This document shows, piece by piece, positions 42,701-54,100 of a DNA stretch of 64,000 bases. A model generated the notes under the pieces. It had not been told where the DNA came from and did not search any database. It worked only from the letters and a program-made list of their open reading frames with translations. Source of the DNA: Apoda limacodes (Eukaryota; Arthropoda; Insecta; Lepidoptera; Limacodidae); the NCBI GenBank assembly GCA_946406115.1, contig OX291552.1:10488836-10552835 (forward strand). The letters run 5' to 3'. The stretch's first letter is position 1. Each line of letters begins with the position of its first letter. A program made the position numbers and the translations under genes.

Positions 42701-45700
42701 TTCGCAGATATAGCTGTTGCTCGCTGCTTTGTTTGCATTAATTCGATAATAGCATCTTTTGTCTTATAAATTCATCGTGTACCTATAGTACGTAAAGCGG
42801 CACCTTAACGTGGAAATTAAACCCCAAAATCATTAAAAAAAAAAAAAACCGATTACGAAAAAAGCACGCTTTAGAAAGCAAGAAGCAAGAAAATATTCTA
42901 GTCTGAAATTCTTAGCTAAAGAATAGCCGGTCGTATGTCGTTGGATAGGTGATGATAAAATGTACTTGAAATAGGCAACTATAGAACCCTACACTGCGCG
43001 TGGCCCGTAACACACTTGACCATTTTCTTTATATATTACAAGTAACAGGTTATTCTATTTGAATTGTATGATTGATAAAAAAAAAGCTCCTCGTTCGTAG
43101 GCTCGACTACCTCTGAGTACTTACTGACTATGTCAGGAAAGCTTTTAAAGGTAGTAGGTAGGTACCGGTACCACACCAACCAATCCAACAATACAACTTT
43201 ATTTGCTATAAACTACAGGCCTATGTTATGTCACGTAAGTAGTTATATAGTATTTGTCGTTAAATCAAATAAAAATTCCAGAGCTAAAATAGAAGAACCA
43301 ATCACAGTGCCTTTGGGAAATGACGGTGATGAACTTTACACTTCGCCGCCTCCAAGTGCAGGTGTGATCCTGACAAACATACTAAATATTCTTAGAGGAT
43401 TCAACTTAACTGCAGACAGCATCAATGGATTTGACAAAGAAACACTCACTTACCATAGGATTTTAGAGGCATTTAAATATTCTTACGCTCTTAGAACAAA
43501 ATTGGGTGATAAAGATTTCGTTGATATGACAGAAGTAAGATTTTTTTTATCCTAAACTTTCATCATATTTCAACACTCTGGCTCCATTTAGTTACACGTT
43601 TTATTAATAAAATCCAGTCTACCTTTAAGTTTTTACAAGATAATTTTTTATTTTTTCAGAATTATTACCTTTTGATGCTGATTCCGTTACCCTATGCTAA
43701 TCTATCTTTTAGACCGATGTAAAAGCAACTTGAGAATATTATTTACGTCTTTAAAATCAGTTTTTTAGCGATAAAATATAAACCGCTGGACCGATTTTGA
43801 AACCCTTTTCAGATCATGTCATGACGTGGCGTGTCGATTGATATGGTCACGAGACAAATTGATGCATTGGTTCATAAGATACACACACACACACAAACAC
43901 ACACACGCACGCACGCGTTCAACAAATGTTTTTCTGATTATTTAAAACTTATTTTATTCAGCCAAAAGTTTAATTGTCCAGTCATTTTTGAATATTGTCC
44001 AGAGATTTTAGTTTCTCAATCTAACAGCCCTAGTAACAGTGGTAAATAATATTGTTTTGATGATTCGAATGAGGTATTTTGACATTAATAAGAAACTGTT
44101 TACAGTTTATCAAAAATGCAACATTGCTGAGTCACGGGGAAGAGATACGAAAGAAGATCAACGACGCTTCGACCAGTAACAACACCAAAGTTTATGGCTT
44201 AGACTACTACGGCACGGAAGACGGGGGCACCTCTCACCTGTCCGTCTTGTCGCCAGAGGGAGATGCTGTCTCAGTCACTAGTTCCGTTAACAATTAGTAA
44301 GTTTACCAACATCAATACCATAACATTGGTTGTTTGTTTACTGCCCACTGTAGTGATACAGACTTCCTTGGAGAAAGAAGATACTTAGGCTATAATCCAC
44401 AACGAGAGACGTCGAACTAGTGGCCACTTGACAGACAGTTATGCCTTTGGCTTAACGTCAAATTTAGGAAACGGCCGGAGCACTAAGAAGCTCAAAAAAG
44501 TGATAATAGGGTATTTAAGTCTGAGAAATAGACTTTAGCTCGGATTAGTGCTACAATTGCTTCTTCTAAATCCTTTGCCTTTTTGGTTACAGTTTTGGAG
44601 CAGGCTACACAACTCGAAACACCGGTATTGTGATGAACGACATTATGGATGACTTTTCTTCGCCCGGATTCTTTAACTCTGACGGTGTAAGGCCTTCGCC
44701 ATTTAATTTCATAGAGCCTGGCAAAATTCCAGTCTCATCCATGGCACCGACTATAATTGTAGATAAAAACAAAGAGGTCAAATTATTGATTGGAGCAGCG
44801 GGGGGGACGAAAATAACCAGCACCATAGCATTGGTAAGTACACGACGTCCATAGGCTACGGTGACCGATTCCATCAGGCGGATCGTAAGCTTGTTTGCCA
44901 CCTTAGTGATATTAAAAAAAAAAAACTATGTTCCAAATCGCATTCATTCTTTTGCAAGCAAAAACCCCTCTGTAAATGGTTTAGGTTAATTTGTTATCTT
45001 TTGTTTTTGTTACAATTGTATTTTTTGTTTCGTGTACCAGGTAACAATGCGGAAGATATGGTTTAACCAGACGCTAAAGGAGGCCATAGATACGCCACGA
45101 ATCCATCATCAGATATATCCATCATTAAACGCTCAGTACGAATATGGAGTCACACAGGTACTTAAAATAGCAATAATAAAACCGACACAGTACACACATT
45201 AAAGATAGGGTTCCGTAGAATGAGAATTATTGCGGATATATAAAAACTCGTGAACCGATTTTGGTAAAAACAATTTTCGTTGAAAGTATTTGTAAAGTTT
45301 TTAAATTGTCGTATTCCATTTCTTTTTACAAAACAACACGGGTTTAAATGCGTATTAATTTGGTTGGTAGGCCGTAGGCTACTGGACGTCGTGACGGGGC
45401 CATAAACACGATTGAGTATACTTTACTTAATAGTATTTTTTAAAAGTGATCTGTAAAGTGGAGTTTAACAGCTTTAAACACAAGCTTCAAATTATTGAAA
45501 AACATAATTAAGACATCAGTTGAGGCCATGTTTATGTTTATGTATGTATTAAAAATAAATCGATATTTTTGTTTATGTATGTATTAAAAATAAATCGATA
45601 TTTTTGCATTGTCTTGGAAATAGAAACTACACTTACCCCTCTGTGCAAACTCGATTCTATTTATGTTTATCATGTTTCCTCAGTCATGCATTGCTGTACC

Positions 45701-45961
45701 TACTCTAAGCTTTCGTAAACTCTGCCAACATTCTTAAAGATGCAATAGAAGGTACCTTATGAATATATGTTCGCAGTGAACAAAATAAATATAATGTATA
45801 TATGTGCATTTCTGCAGGAACTGGTTGACGCTTTGAAAGCAAAAGGACACGGAATGGTCCGCTTCGATTATTCTTCAGGAGTTTGTGCCATAAACAAAGA
45901 CGAGGCGGGTATCCATACCAACGCGGACTACAGGAGGGGAGGAGATACTGACGGATTATAA
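33555..45961 (+). CDS. GGT-B: second gamma-glutamyltranspeptidase-family gene (9 exons seen, N-terminal exon missing)
   Basis: Tandem paralogue of GGT-A on the same strand. Exons: 33555-33740, 40266-40486, 41672-41861, 42244-42447, 43282-43534, 44106-44296, 44593-44833, 45041-45157 and 45818-45961 (TAA). This gives 581 residues plus an unseen N-terminus. Seven internal exons match GGT-A base for base in length and phase. The protein keeps the membrane anchor, MGIGGG, the Arg in AREIAS (40420-40422), the catalytic Thr in GGTSH (44229-44231), MDDFSSP, SSMAPT and AAGGTKIT. It lacks the long stalk. ARETAP has become AREIAS, the Glu/Gln pocket residue is Ile, and KRPLSS is KIPVSS. No stop or frameshift is seen, so it is probably functional, perhaps with altered substrate preference. 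Confidence 0.92.
34259..34861 (-). pseudogene. LINE ORF2 C-terminal domain
   Basis: Open for 200 residues with no stop: a thumb-like block (LNWGHHIDLVCKKL), LRLLYLALADSVISCGLSSY and a Lys-rich tail. This is the usual region after the RT in CR1/jockey LINEs. The N-terminal bulk of ORF2 is missing. Confidence 0.75.
35313..35888 (-). pseudogene. LINE ORF1, zinc-finger/coiled-coil protein (frameshifted)
   Basis: 191 residues with a C4HC3 zinc-binding pattern at the N-terminus (CAKC, CGKC, HATC, CKTC) and heptad-like Leu/Ile/Glu/Lys sequence to about residue 170. It overlaps the next frame (35316-35005) by four bases, so one indel separates the halves of what was probably one ~300-residue protein. 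Confidence 0.75.
36250..39440 (+). mobile_element. LINE copy with endonuclease, RT and 3'UTR, degenerate
   Basis: In order: KLFHQNIQDFLGKELKIELF and FDIDSLCITEHWL (endonuclease start), YIISCVYRPPS, GDFNVDLL, SDHCSQ, KFNDWATNE linker, FRPISVLPAFSK, KFGFNRRRLTTD, SKAFDCVDHHMLLAKL, VPQG followed by a stop, FVDDTS, and a C-terminal NVDEYLNDKIVWP ending near 38923. 38924-39440 is 3'UTR ending in an A-run. Jockey/CR1-like. Broken by many stops and shifts. Lies in the same GGT-B intron, head to head with the element at 34255-35960. Confidence 0.85.
40266..40486 (+). CDS. GGT-B exon with MGIGGG and AREIAS
   Basis: 221 nt. It encodes NGSAVDS, MQGMGIGGGF and the substrate Arg at 40420-40422 in AREIAS. 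In GGT-A and in human and E. coli enzymes the block is RETAP, so the Thr and Pro beside the Arg are replaced. Confidence 0.92.
40655..40745 (+). mobile_element. tRNA-like SINE fragment
   Basis: TGGCTCGATAGCTCAATTAA with AGTTGCAGGTTCAATTCC have tRNA A/B-box form and spacing, but no acceptor stem closes around them. Confidence 0.5.
41672..41861 (+). CDS. GGT-B exon, GPLSSGVPGEVRG block
   Basis: 190 nt between tacccag and gtatct. It carries PGEVRGMWEAHKHWGRLPW and has the same split Gly junction as GGT-A. Confidence 0.92.
42244..42447 (+). CDS. GGT-B exon, FYNGSLA block
   Basis: 204 nt between atatttag and gtgagt. It contains GGDEFYNGSLA (possible N-glycosylation at NGS) and GSIITAGDLQNYK. Confidence 0.92.
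43282..43534 (+). CDS. GGT-B exon, SPPPSAGVIL block
   Basis: 253 nt between attccag and gtaaga. It encodes TSPPPSAGVILTNILNIL and YHRILEAFKYSYALR, with a possible N-glycosylation site NLT. Confidence 0.92.
43750..43915. repeat. Repeat shared with 15045-15275, plus (AC)n
   Basis: TCAGTTTTTTAGCGATAAAA and GATATGGTCACGAGAC are followed by (AC)n and (GCAC)n at about 43880-43916. Lies in the GGT-B intron equivalent to the GGT-A intron that holds the other copy. Confidence 0.65.
44106..44296 (+). CDS. GGT-B exon with catalytic threonine
   Basis: 191 nt. The nucleophile Thr codon is 44229-44231 in DGGTSHLSVL, followed by GDAVSVTSSVNNY. Sequons NAT and NNT are present. Confidence 0.93.
44593..44833 (+). 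CDS. GGT-B exon, substrate pocket and oxyanion-hole block
   Basis: 241 nt. It encodes [12 protein letters not shown] (Ile at codon 44642-44644), GKIPVSSMAPT and GAAGGTKIT. The intact donor gtaagt at 44834 is followed about 10 bp later by a LINE tail. Confidence 0.93.
44843..44930 (+). mobile_element. LINE 3' tail (family L1) next to a splice donor
   Basis: CGTCCATAGGCTACGGTGACC to the A-run matches the final ~80 bp of the L1 copies. It begins about 10 bp downstream of the GGT-B donor at 44834 in a 207-bp intron. Confidence 0.88.
45041..45157 (+). CDS. GGT-B exon, TPRIHHQ block
   Basis: 117 nt, 39 codons. It encodes KEAIDTPRIHHQIYPS, colinear with the GGT-A exon at 19532. Confidence 0.92.
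45536..45605. repeat. Perfect 2 x 35-bp tandem repeat
   Basis: 45536-45570 and 45571-45605 are identical, starting GTTTATGTATGTATTAAAAA. Lies in the last GGT-B intron. Confidence 0.92.
45818..45961 (+). CDS. GGT-B terminal exon
   Basis: Acceptor ttctgcag ends at 45817 and TAA is at 45959-45961. It encodes KAKGHGMVRFDYSSGVCAI and ends DYRRGGDTDGL, one residue shorter than GGT-A. AATAAA hexamers occur at 46198 and 46202. Confidence 0.92.
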   Translation, partial: ELVDALKAKGHGMVRFDYSSGVCAINKDEAGIHTNADYRRGGDTDGL

Positions 45962-47433
45962 TGAAATATTAAACAAACACTTTTTAAACGAAATCAATCA
46001 CAAGAGCTCTACCTCATCTGGACAAGTACATTTTGATTATTTAAGTAGACCTTAGAAATATTGTAACAAAACTGTAACTCGTATTTTAGCATGAATTTTC
46101 TATAACCAGTAAATATATATTATTTTCGAATTTGCATATATTTACTTCCTCTTTATTGAATTGTTATTGAGCATATAATTATTACGGTGTAATATATAAT
46201 AAATAAATATATAACTAGCTCTTGTACGCGGTTTTACCCGCCCTAAAATCAGTGTAGGATTGTAAAGGCAACTCCTCAATTATAGAAAAAAAAACCGACG
46301 TACGCTTGACGTTTTCAAGTAGCCTATGTCCTTCCTCTAGACTCACACTTAAATAAAACTGGGACAAAACTTCTAATTGTAACGTTAGACACATGCCAAC
46401 ATGACGTCATAAACCTTACCAGATATCGTAGACACGTTAGCTGTAATAGTTAACTGTGTCTTATAAACTTTTATACAGTTTTAAGAACTATGGGTACCAT
46501 TTTTGACTATTAAATCCTTAAAACGTGTAAAATTAGGTTAAACCAATAAGTAAATTTAAAATGAAAATGCCACCAATTACTTCAGCCAGTAATATATTGC
46601 ACATAGGTTAATACATTTTATACGAATAACAAAAAAAATCCTGGATACATATCTTTACCTTTTATAATAAATACACATATACGTAATGCAAAGGCTTACT
46701 TAAATATTGTTCAAACACACACATTCACGTATGACGTGGCCATTAAATATTTCGTCACACTTGACCAGCCAAATTAAGACGCTGGCCATATAAAATTAAT
46801 CACAAATATTAATATTTTATAAATGCCTAGACTGACTCAGAGAGCCGTCTCTTTTCCCGCATCTCTAAATAAGCACACTCTTAAGAAAGAGACTTATGGT
46901 AAACGCCAGGCTCGAACCTTCGCCACAAAGGACGCAAGGCGAAATCGAAGCCATATACACCCTTAACTAGTTGCGAGCATTTAATTGTTGTGAACCAAGT
47001 TAAAACAATAAAATTAACTATTATATGCAAATTGCGGCGATGCAGCACTTTATATCGGTGTTAAGGTTTCCGTCACGATTTTACCGCCAACAAACAAGAT
47101 TCAAGTTTTATCACAGAAAAGTGTCGTAAAATATGTATAAAAACACACCCCTTACACCTGTAACCTACATGACCAACTCATACGTAATGATTGAACTCTT
47201 ACTTCAAAGTAAGCACTTGCTTCAATAAACTTGGTACGACAAATAATAACAAGAATATATATATATATATATACTGCTTATTATACTTTTTATATTATAT
47301 GTTTTAATGTATGTCTCACTTACTGTGCAATAAAGAATATAATTATAATTAATAATATATTCTATAAATTAAATAATATATTTTGACAATATATGATAAA
47401 CATTAAATAATTATAATTTTAAAATTAATTGTC
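45962..47433. other. GGT-B 3' flank and repeats
   Basis: Poly-A signals near 46198. An ACTAGC-type repeat lies at 46210-46350. A 3' piece of the CCCACTGTTG SINE lies at about 46820-46980 (AGGCTCGAACCTTCGCC). No gene seen. Confidence 0.55.
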
Positions 47434-47605
47434 TTGCCAGCCTTCATACTTCCCCACTGTTGGGGCACGGCCTACCCTCATAAGCAAGGGTGATTTGGGC
47501 CAAAGTCCACACGCGGGCCCAGTGCGGATTGTGGACTTCACATACGTCTTTTTTTTTCTTGACGTATTTAGGTTTCCTCACGATGTTTTTTCTCACCGAA
47601 AAGCT
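47434..47605 (+). mobile_element. SINE (CCCACTGTTGGGGCACGG family), 3'-truncated
   Basis: TGCCAGCCTTCATACTTCCC to CTCACCGAAAAGC, closely matching 6011-6190. It lies in the 2-kb gap between the convergent GGT-B and SCFD2 genes. Confidence 0.7.
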
Positions 47606-47963
47606 ACCTATTATTATTACTACATAAAATAAATAATGATAAAATTTTAATTTTAATAACAATAAAAAAAAATCATTTGTTTTCGACTACTATATACTAT
47701 ACTATACTATAAAGTAAGCTCATTGTATGAACTTAAATTAATGTAGCAAATCCAATAGACCCAAAAATGTTTTACACTTTTCACACACAATAGAACGAAA
47801 AATATTTTGATCCTATACAGCTTTAACCAGCATGTCGCACTTTATAAAACCGATGGATGCAAAAAGATAAAACGAAAGCGCAAAAACCAATCTTTCCCAC
47901 AAGAACCAAAAACTTTTTAACACAAGACTGTTCTGGAATTTTTCCTCACTTTTTCGGATAACG

Positions 47964-48171
47964 CTATAAAGCGAGTACGTCCCTCATGGCTTCAACCGGT
48001 GTCACAAACTTGGTTGAACCAATTATCACGGTATTGTCAATACCGCTTGTGATCACGCTGCGATGCAGTCGTTTGCACTCCTCAGCCGTTACACCGCCGA
48101 CCACGAATATTATGACAGTTTGATGATCAAGGGGATGCTTTGTGGTCCGCGTCTTTTTACTAGTCAAAATA
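47964..48171 (-). CDS. SCFD2: SCFD2 exon 9 (stop codon)
   Basis: 208 nt after gttgcag. It encodes HQTVIIFVVGGVTAEECK (human: LLILFVVGGVTVSE) and VIIGSTKFVTP. TAG is at 47966-47964. Confidence 0.92.
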
Positions 48172-51100
48172 CTGCAACAGTAAAATTTATCTGTTATTTT
48201 AAGTCCGTTTCGGAGTTTCCCGCTCCCGTTCGGGTGGCAGTCAACCTTAGTCTTAACGCAAGGCAAGGGGTCGATAATGTGAAGATAAAAATGGAGATTG
48301 TGTATGGACTAAGTTACGTTCTATCTTAAGAGAATACGCTTCGAAGCGCCTTTAACGTGCTTCATACAAACGAATTTCTCACTTTTTTTTTAAAATTGCA
48401 GATCAAACACGACGAAATTTTGAAGACATATTCTAGTAATAAATATCTAGGTCTGCAGTGTGCCAGTTTTCTATTAAATTTTATAGTTAAAACGTTATAC
48501 AGGATTTTAGTTTTTCATACAAATGGTTTTAAAAAAGATTTCCAGTTAATAAAAACATTTTACAAGATTTTGACAAACCACCGACATAGGCATTCGGCTT
48601 GGGATTATAACTAAAAAAACGTGATTGATCAGTAAATGTCAAAAACAAATAAGAAATTCGTTTGTATGAAGCCCGCTGCGAGGCGTCGCGAATCGTATCC
48701 TCTTAGGTCCTGTTACATTAGCGTTGCTAGTAACCTAGTTTCCACGTGACATCCTTCTCGTTAAATACACAAACTACACCACCACTACCACTACACAATA
48801 TACTACTTACTAAAATTTTTGTCACCTCTAAATGATAAAAATATAGGTTGGTTTACATAAAAACCTCTTTTTTTAGTTTTAAAACCAAATTAAGATCAAA
48901 GAAGAACCAATCTTAATTTACTTGTTCAAGATAGGATTCGAACCCACAACTTACTTTAGTTAGTGTACTTAAATATTAACAGGGTTACTTACTTAAGTCC
49001 ACTTCTTAAGAGATCTTTAATCCCTTCGTTCCGATGCCTCAGATCCGTCAACTCTGGTCTTTCAGTGTCCACTAAATCATCGACCAATTGTTGCAGAACT
49101 CCCCTGTACTCGTGACCAACTCCACTTTCACAGGGTTTCAGCAGCGAATTGTATCTAAAAAAAGGAGCTGTGTGTTTCAAATCTACTACGAGACTCTCCT
49201 AACTAAAGACTAAAAGCCCAGGTCCGTTTTAACACGGACCAGCAAAAAATGTCTTATACAAATATTCGGGAGTCCGTCATCCGGCACGTGTACATGGTAC
49301 AATATTGTTACCCATAGAAAGTGTTAATAATAGTGATTCGCAGTCCATTATTCATTCATACGAGTTTTTTCAACACACTTGAAGGACAGTTAATACTTAT
49401 ATTAGTGTTAAAATGTTGTAAATTTAATAGTTTTGATATGTTTTTAACATAATTTTAGATTTATTTTCCAATGCTAAATATAAAAAAAAATCTATGAAGT
49501 AAAAGACACTCATGTGGTGATGCTGAAAATGGTGCAGTAAAGGCTACTTTATGAGCAAGTTTGTTGAAAAGTAATTAGAGATCTAACCCACTTACTTATT
49601 TAAATTCTTTCTCATATTAGCCACGTCCTTCAATCTTCTCATAATTCTCTTCGATATCTCATCACACTCTTCGGGAGTCACAATGTGAGTAGTTTCCTCG
49701 CTAGGAAACAGCCTCTTATGGTCTTCGAATACGGCAACACTGAGAGTCTGAGCCAAGCTATCTTCGTGTTGCTTCGAAAACGATACTTCAGTACCAATCA
49801 GGGAATAGACATGGACGATTAGGGCTAGTAGATTATCTAATGTCAAATTTCGTTCTTTCCTGTTTTTGATTAAGTGGCTAATCTGTAAAAAAATACGGTG
49901 ATCACTTAGATAAGTGTCCCGAATTGAATATCCATAAGCACATTCAATTCGTAAAGTTTAAAGCGTAACGGAAAGATGTAACCTATGAAATAATATCAAA
50001 TTACCTGATGCAAAACGCTGGTGGAATCCCTGCTGACAGCCAGACTCTGCAGCACTTGTCGCTCAAGGTTCATAAGAAGGTCAAACTGTACTCTCAGTGG
50101 AGACTTTAGAGTTTGTACCACTCCAAGTGCCTGTTGTAATATGCCTAAGTGCTTGCTGATCACGTCATAGTTGCCTAAAAATATAAAAGCAACTTTTGTT
50201 GGCTCTTTTTTTGGTTCCGTAGCTCAAGTGGCAAAAACGGATCCCTTTTAGTTTCGTCTTGTCCGTATTTTTATGATTCCGTATGTCACAGTTTTATGAT
50301 TTTTTGATTTGATTTACGAAAACCTAGGTGCATTTTGTGAACCGCCATACAAATTTGTTATGAAAAAGAAGAAAAAAGTTTTTTTAGGAGGATTTTTTTA
50401 TACCATAGGCTGCGGTGACCGCTTAGGCGGACTACAAGCTTTTGGAAGCTTGCACATGGGGACTCACTCGTGCTTCTTGAAGAACCCCATACTGCAGTCC
50501 TTAAAGAAAACCTTAGCAGAGATCTCTTTCCACCACCTAAGCGTTCGCGGGAGGAAGTTTCTCTAAAGCCGCACAGTACGTGACCATTTAGGTTCTATGG
50601 TGTGAGGAGCCTTCTTACATAAAACTGAGATGAATTTTTTTTTTCGCGCACTCCATTGTGTTGAATACCGTTGGATAGGACTTTAAAAAGGCAATTGAAG
50701 TCTATAAAAAGTTTTTCTCTAATATGTAATAAGGTTCATTTAATAAAGTAAGCTAAGATTCGTGCTAATTAAATACATGTATTTTTCTTGGATAATTCAT
50801 TTATTGAATTATTTTCATATCCGACGCAGTTTTTTTTTTAAATTAATAAGGTACATTTAGCGGTCTTTGAACTAAACATATAAGTACTGTTTTTTTCCTC
50901 TTGGCTCCGCGGCTCAGTTGATGTAAATCCAACAGCTGAATCGAGGGGTGTGGGTTCGATTCCCGCACAAGACAAATACTTGTGTGATGAACATTTGTGT
51001 TTGTCCTGAGACTGGGTATTTTCTACAAATAATATGTATGTATTTACAAAAAAAAAATACCTATAGATTTTGCTAAGTTTGGGAGCTTATACACAGCACT

Positions 51101-54100
51101 GTGTATAATGTCCAAAAATATTTATTTATTTATTTTGCTGACCTTTAGTTGCAGACACAATTTTCTCTACGCTTTGTGGTGTAACCTTTAACAACGTCTT
51201 AGCTCCTGGTGATTTCTGGACATCAATTCTGGACAATTTGTTGTAGATGTCAAACATAACTTCTTTTTGAGACTTGTTGATCATGTGGTCAAATGTTTGT
51301 ATGCACGACTCCTCGTGAGCATGATACATACAACCTGGACTCAACTGTACATCATCAGGGTGTGAGATACTGTCAAAAAAATATTAGTTATAGTTTAATT
51401 TACAATCTTCTGGCGGTATTTTGTAGCAAAAAAATAAAAAAATCAGCCACGTGCGAGTCGGACTCGCTCACGAAGGGTTCCGTACCATTATCTATAAAAA
51501 CGGCAAAAAAATTACGTTTTTGTATGGGAGCCCCCCTTAAATATTTGTTTTATTCTGTTTTTGCTATATCTATATCTTCTTTTACGAACTAAAATAAAAA
51601 TTATCAACACTTATCTGCACGTTATCTGCAAGTAGCCAATAAAAAATCCTATCTAAGACATTTGTTGAAAAAAATATCTTGTTAGAAAGTTACTTTTGTA
51701 CGTGATGAAAGATTAAAAATTAACTAATGGCTGAAAATCTACTAATTTAACTATAAATATTAGTGCCCAGGCGACCGAGCAAAGGTCGGTATCGTTTCTT
51801 AAAACTTGTTTTTTTTTCAAAATCGTGTTTTTACAAATAATAAAACTAAGTAGGTAAACTTAAAATGACCTTTGCCCATGAATAAATCGTTTAACTATAT
51901 AAGATGCGACACGGATATGAATTTGGAACTCTACGAAATTTAGTATGCTAAACATGTTTATTATTCATATAAAAGACAAAAAACATTTCTGTCATTATTT
52001 TAATGTATTTTGGAATCCCAACTAAGAAGCTAGTAACATCAGTTCGCACAGCTCGTTACACTCGGGTAACGAAGACTTCGTCGGCGATCATTAGGCGCAT
52101 GGGATACTCTTCAGGGCTGTCACTCTTATCATAATTTAAGCAAAGAAGAACGGTATATTATTTGGTTGTCTAAAAATATATATCTCAAAAAAATAGACAC
52201 ATAATTGGTAACACAAAATTTTACGTATTAATGGTACTTTAAATTCTGTATTATTTATGTAATTAAATTCAAATAATTTTAAATGAACCCTAAAAATAGC
52301 GAATAGGTAAGCCAGGTTTTATTATAAAACAGTCAGACTTTTTTTTAGAATATAAGAATTTAATTATTGAAATAATAACTAAAAATATACACTGACTTAA
52401 GTACCTAGCTTAATATTGGTATCCAAAATCTTAAGTTAGGTTAGACTATGTAATTGTTTTACTTATTGTGTGTTCTTAATATAAAAGTACACGCAAAATT
52501 TAAGGGTATTCCATCCTTTAACATTCCTATTAGTTGTGACCTGTGTAATTTTTTTTTAAAAAAAACGACTTAAAAGTTTTCTTTTCGTTTAAAGTACCTA
52601 CTAAATTTTAAAAGGAAAAAAAAATTTTATTTTTTTATTTACATCAATGATGTAGCCATATACATACATATGTGGTATGTATGATATATTTTCTTCTATG
52701 GCTATAACCTTTATATACCAGTCAAATTAGATACATTTTTAGGCTAAAAAAACATTAATTGGTAGAGTTTTGAATTTTGTATAGTTGTTCATTAACCCCT
52801 CCCACTGAACATACTAAAAGTCCCCATCGATAGCTGTTGCGCTCTCGCCGCCATCTTGGAAAAAAGGTACCCTTTTTTAGTTTTTTGCTTATATCTCGGC
52901 AATTATTGCTGATACAGAAAAAATGTGTGTGTAAAAACTATAGGTTAATAAATATCTTTATCTTTATTTTAGCTGTAATCCGGCGTTAAAAAGGAAATTT
53001 ATTTAACTTTTTGCTGCCGATATACCATTTGTTTTATGTTTACTCCAAAATGGAAACTACCAATAGAGAAAAAGAAAGAGAGAGAGAGAGAGAGATGAGA
53101 GGGTGGGAAAGAGAGAAAAAGGGAAGGGAGGAAAGAGGCAAATGCATTATGTGACATGATGTGTATGGCTGGGTCGGAATGTGTTTTGGGGCCACTTGGT
53201 GGGTATAAGTACCACGAAATAGCCGCGACTGGCTATCAATACCGAAAAGCCATGACCAGCCATCAGCTGATCATCGTCTCGTAGACCGTGTGCCTCACTT
53301 CCTATAAAGAATTAGGCAACGTATTTCAATTTACGTGACTTTGTATGTAAATGTATATAGTTACCAAGCACCATTTATAGTACTGCAATACTACCAATAG
53401 TGATAGGCTGGAAATACTTGACGAAGCGATTTCACATAACGTAAGGTTTCTGTATCTAGCTAGACGGATTTTGCTTTGAATTTTTCCCGTTATTATATGT
53501 CCCTCTGACTCCTATCCGACAAAGGCGTATTGAAGAAAGCCCTTAAAAGCTTATTGGCTTAAAACAACTAGATCGCATCCTCTCTTATTAGATCCCACGA
53601 CAAATTGACGTGGCATCGAATCTCTTACCAGTCACTAAGTTAAGCCACCATAAGCGAGTGCTCTAAACAAGCGTTCACGCTCGAGGACATAGAATTACTA
53701 ATAAAAGAGCCCATCGCCGCACGACGACAACGTAACAATTATCCCTCTGCAGAAGACTAGACTCCTTCTACAAAAATGTCGAGAAAGCAGCACGAAAACG
53801 CGATGGAAGGGATGTAGCCTGGCCTCCAGATTTACTGGAGCTATAAAGCTATTGAAATCGACACCTTGAGCGCCATGCTTTCCTTCCAAAGACTAAATTA
53901 ATCCCTGTGACGACGACTAAAAGGCAGACTGCTTAGAAAAAACCTAGAGTCGTGATGCTTGCTTAGCACAAAACCAGTAGACACCGAACATGACCGCAAG
54001 GTAGACAATGAGGTCAAAAGTAGATGTGCTCTCCAGCCGCTTACCTCTCTACCTCCTGTCATTGTACACCAAGTTCTGCAGACTATCAAAATTAAGTTTA

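Noticed and set aside
50890..50980. tRNA gene suggested by A/B-box pair
   Set aside because: No acceptor-stem pairing, and the sequence continues into a SINE body shared with 4010-4140.
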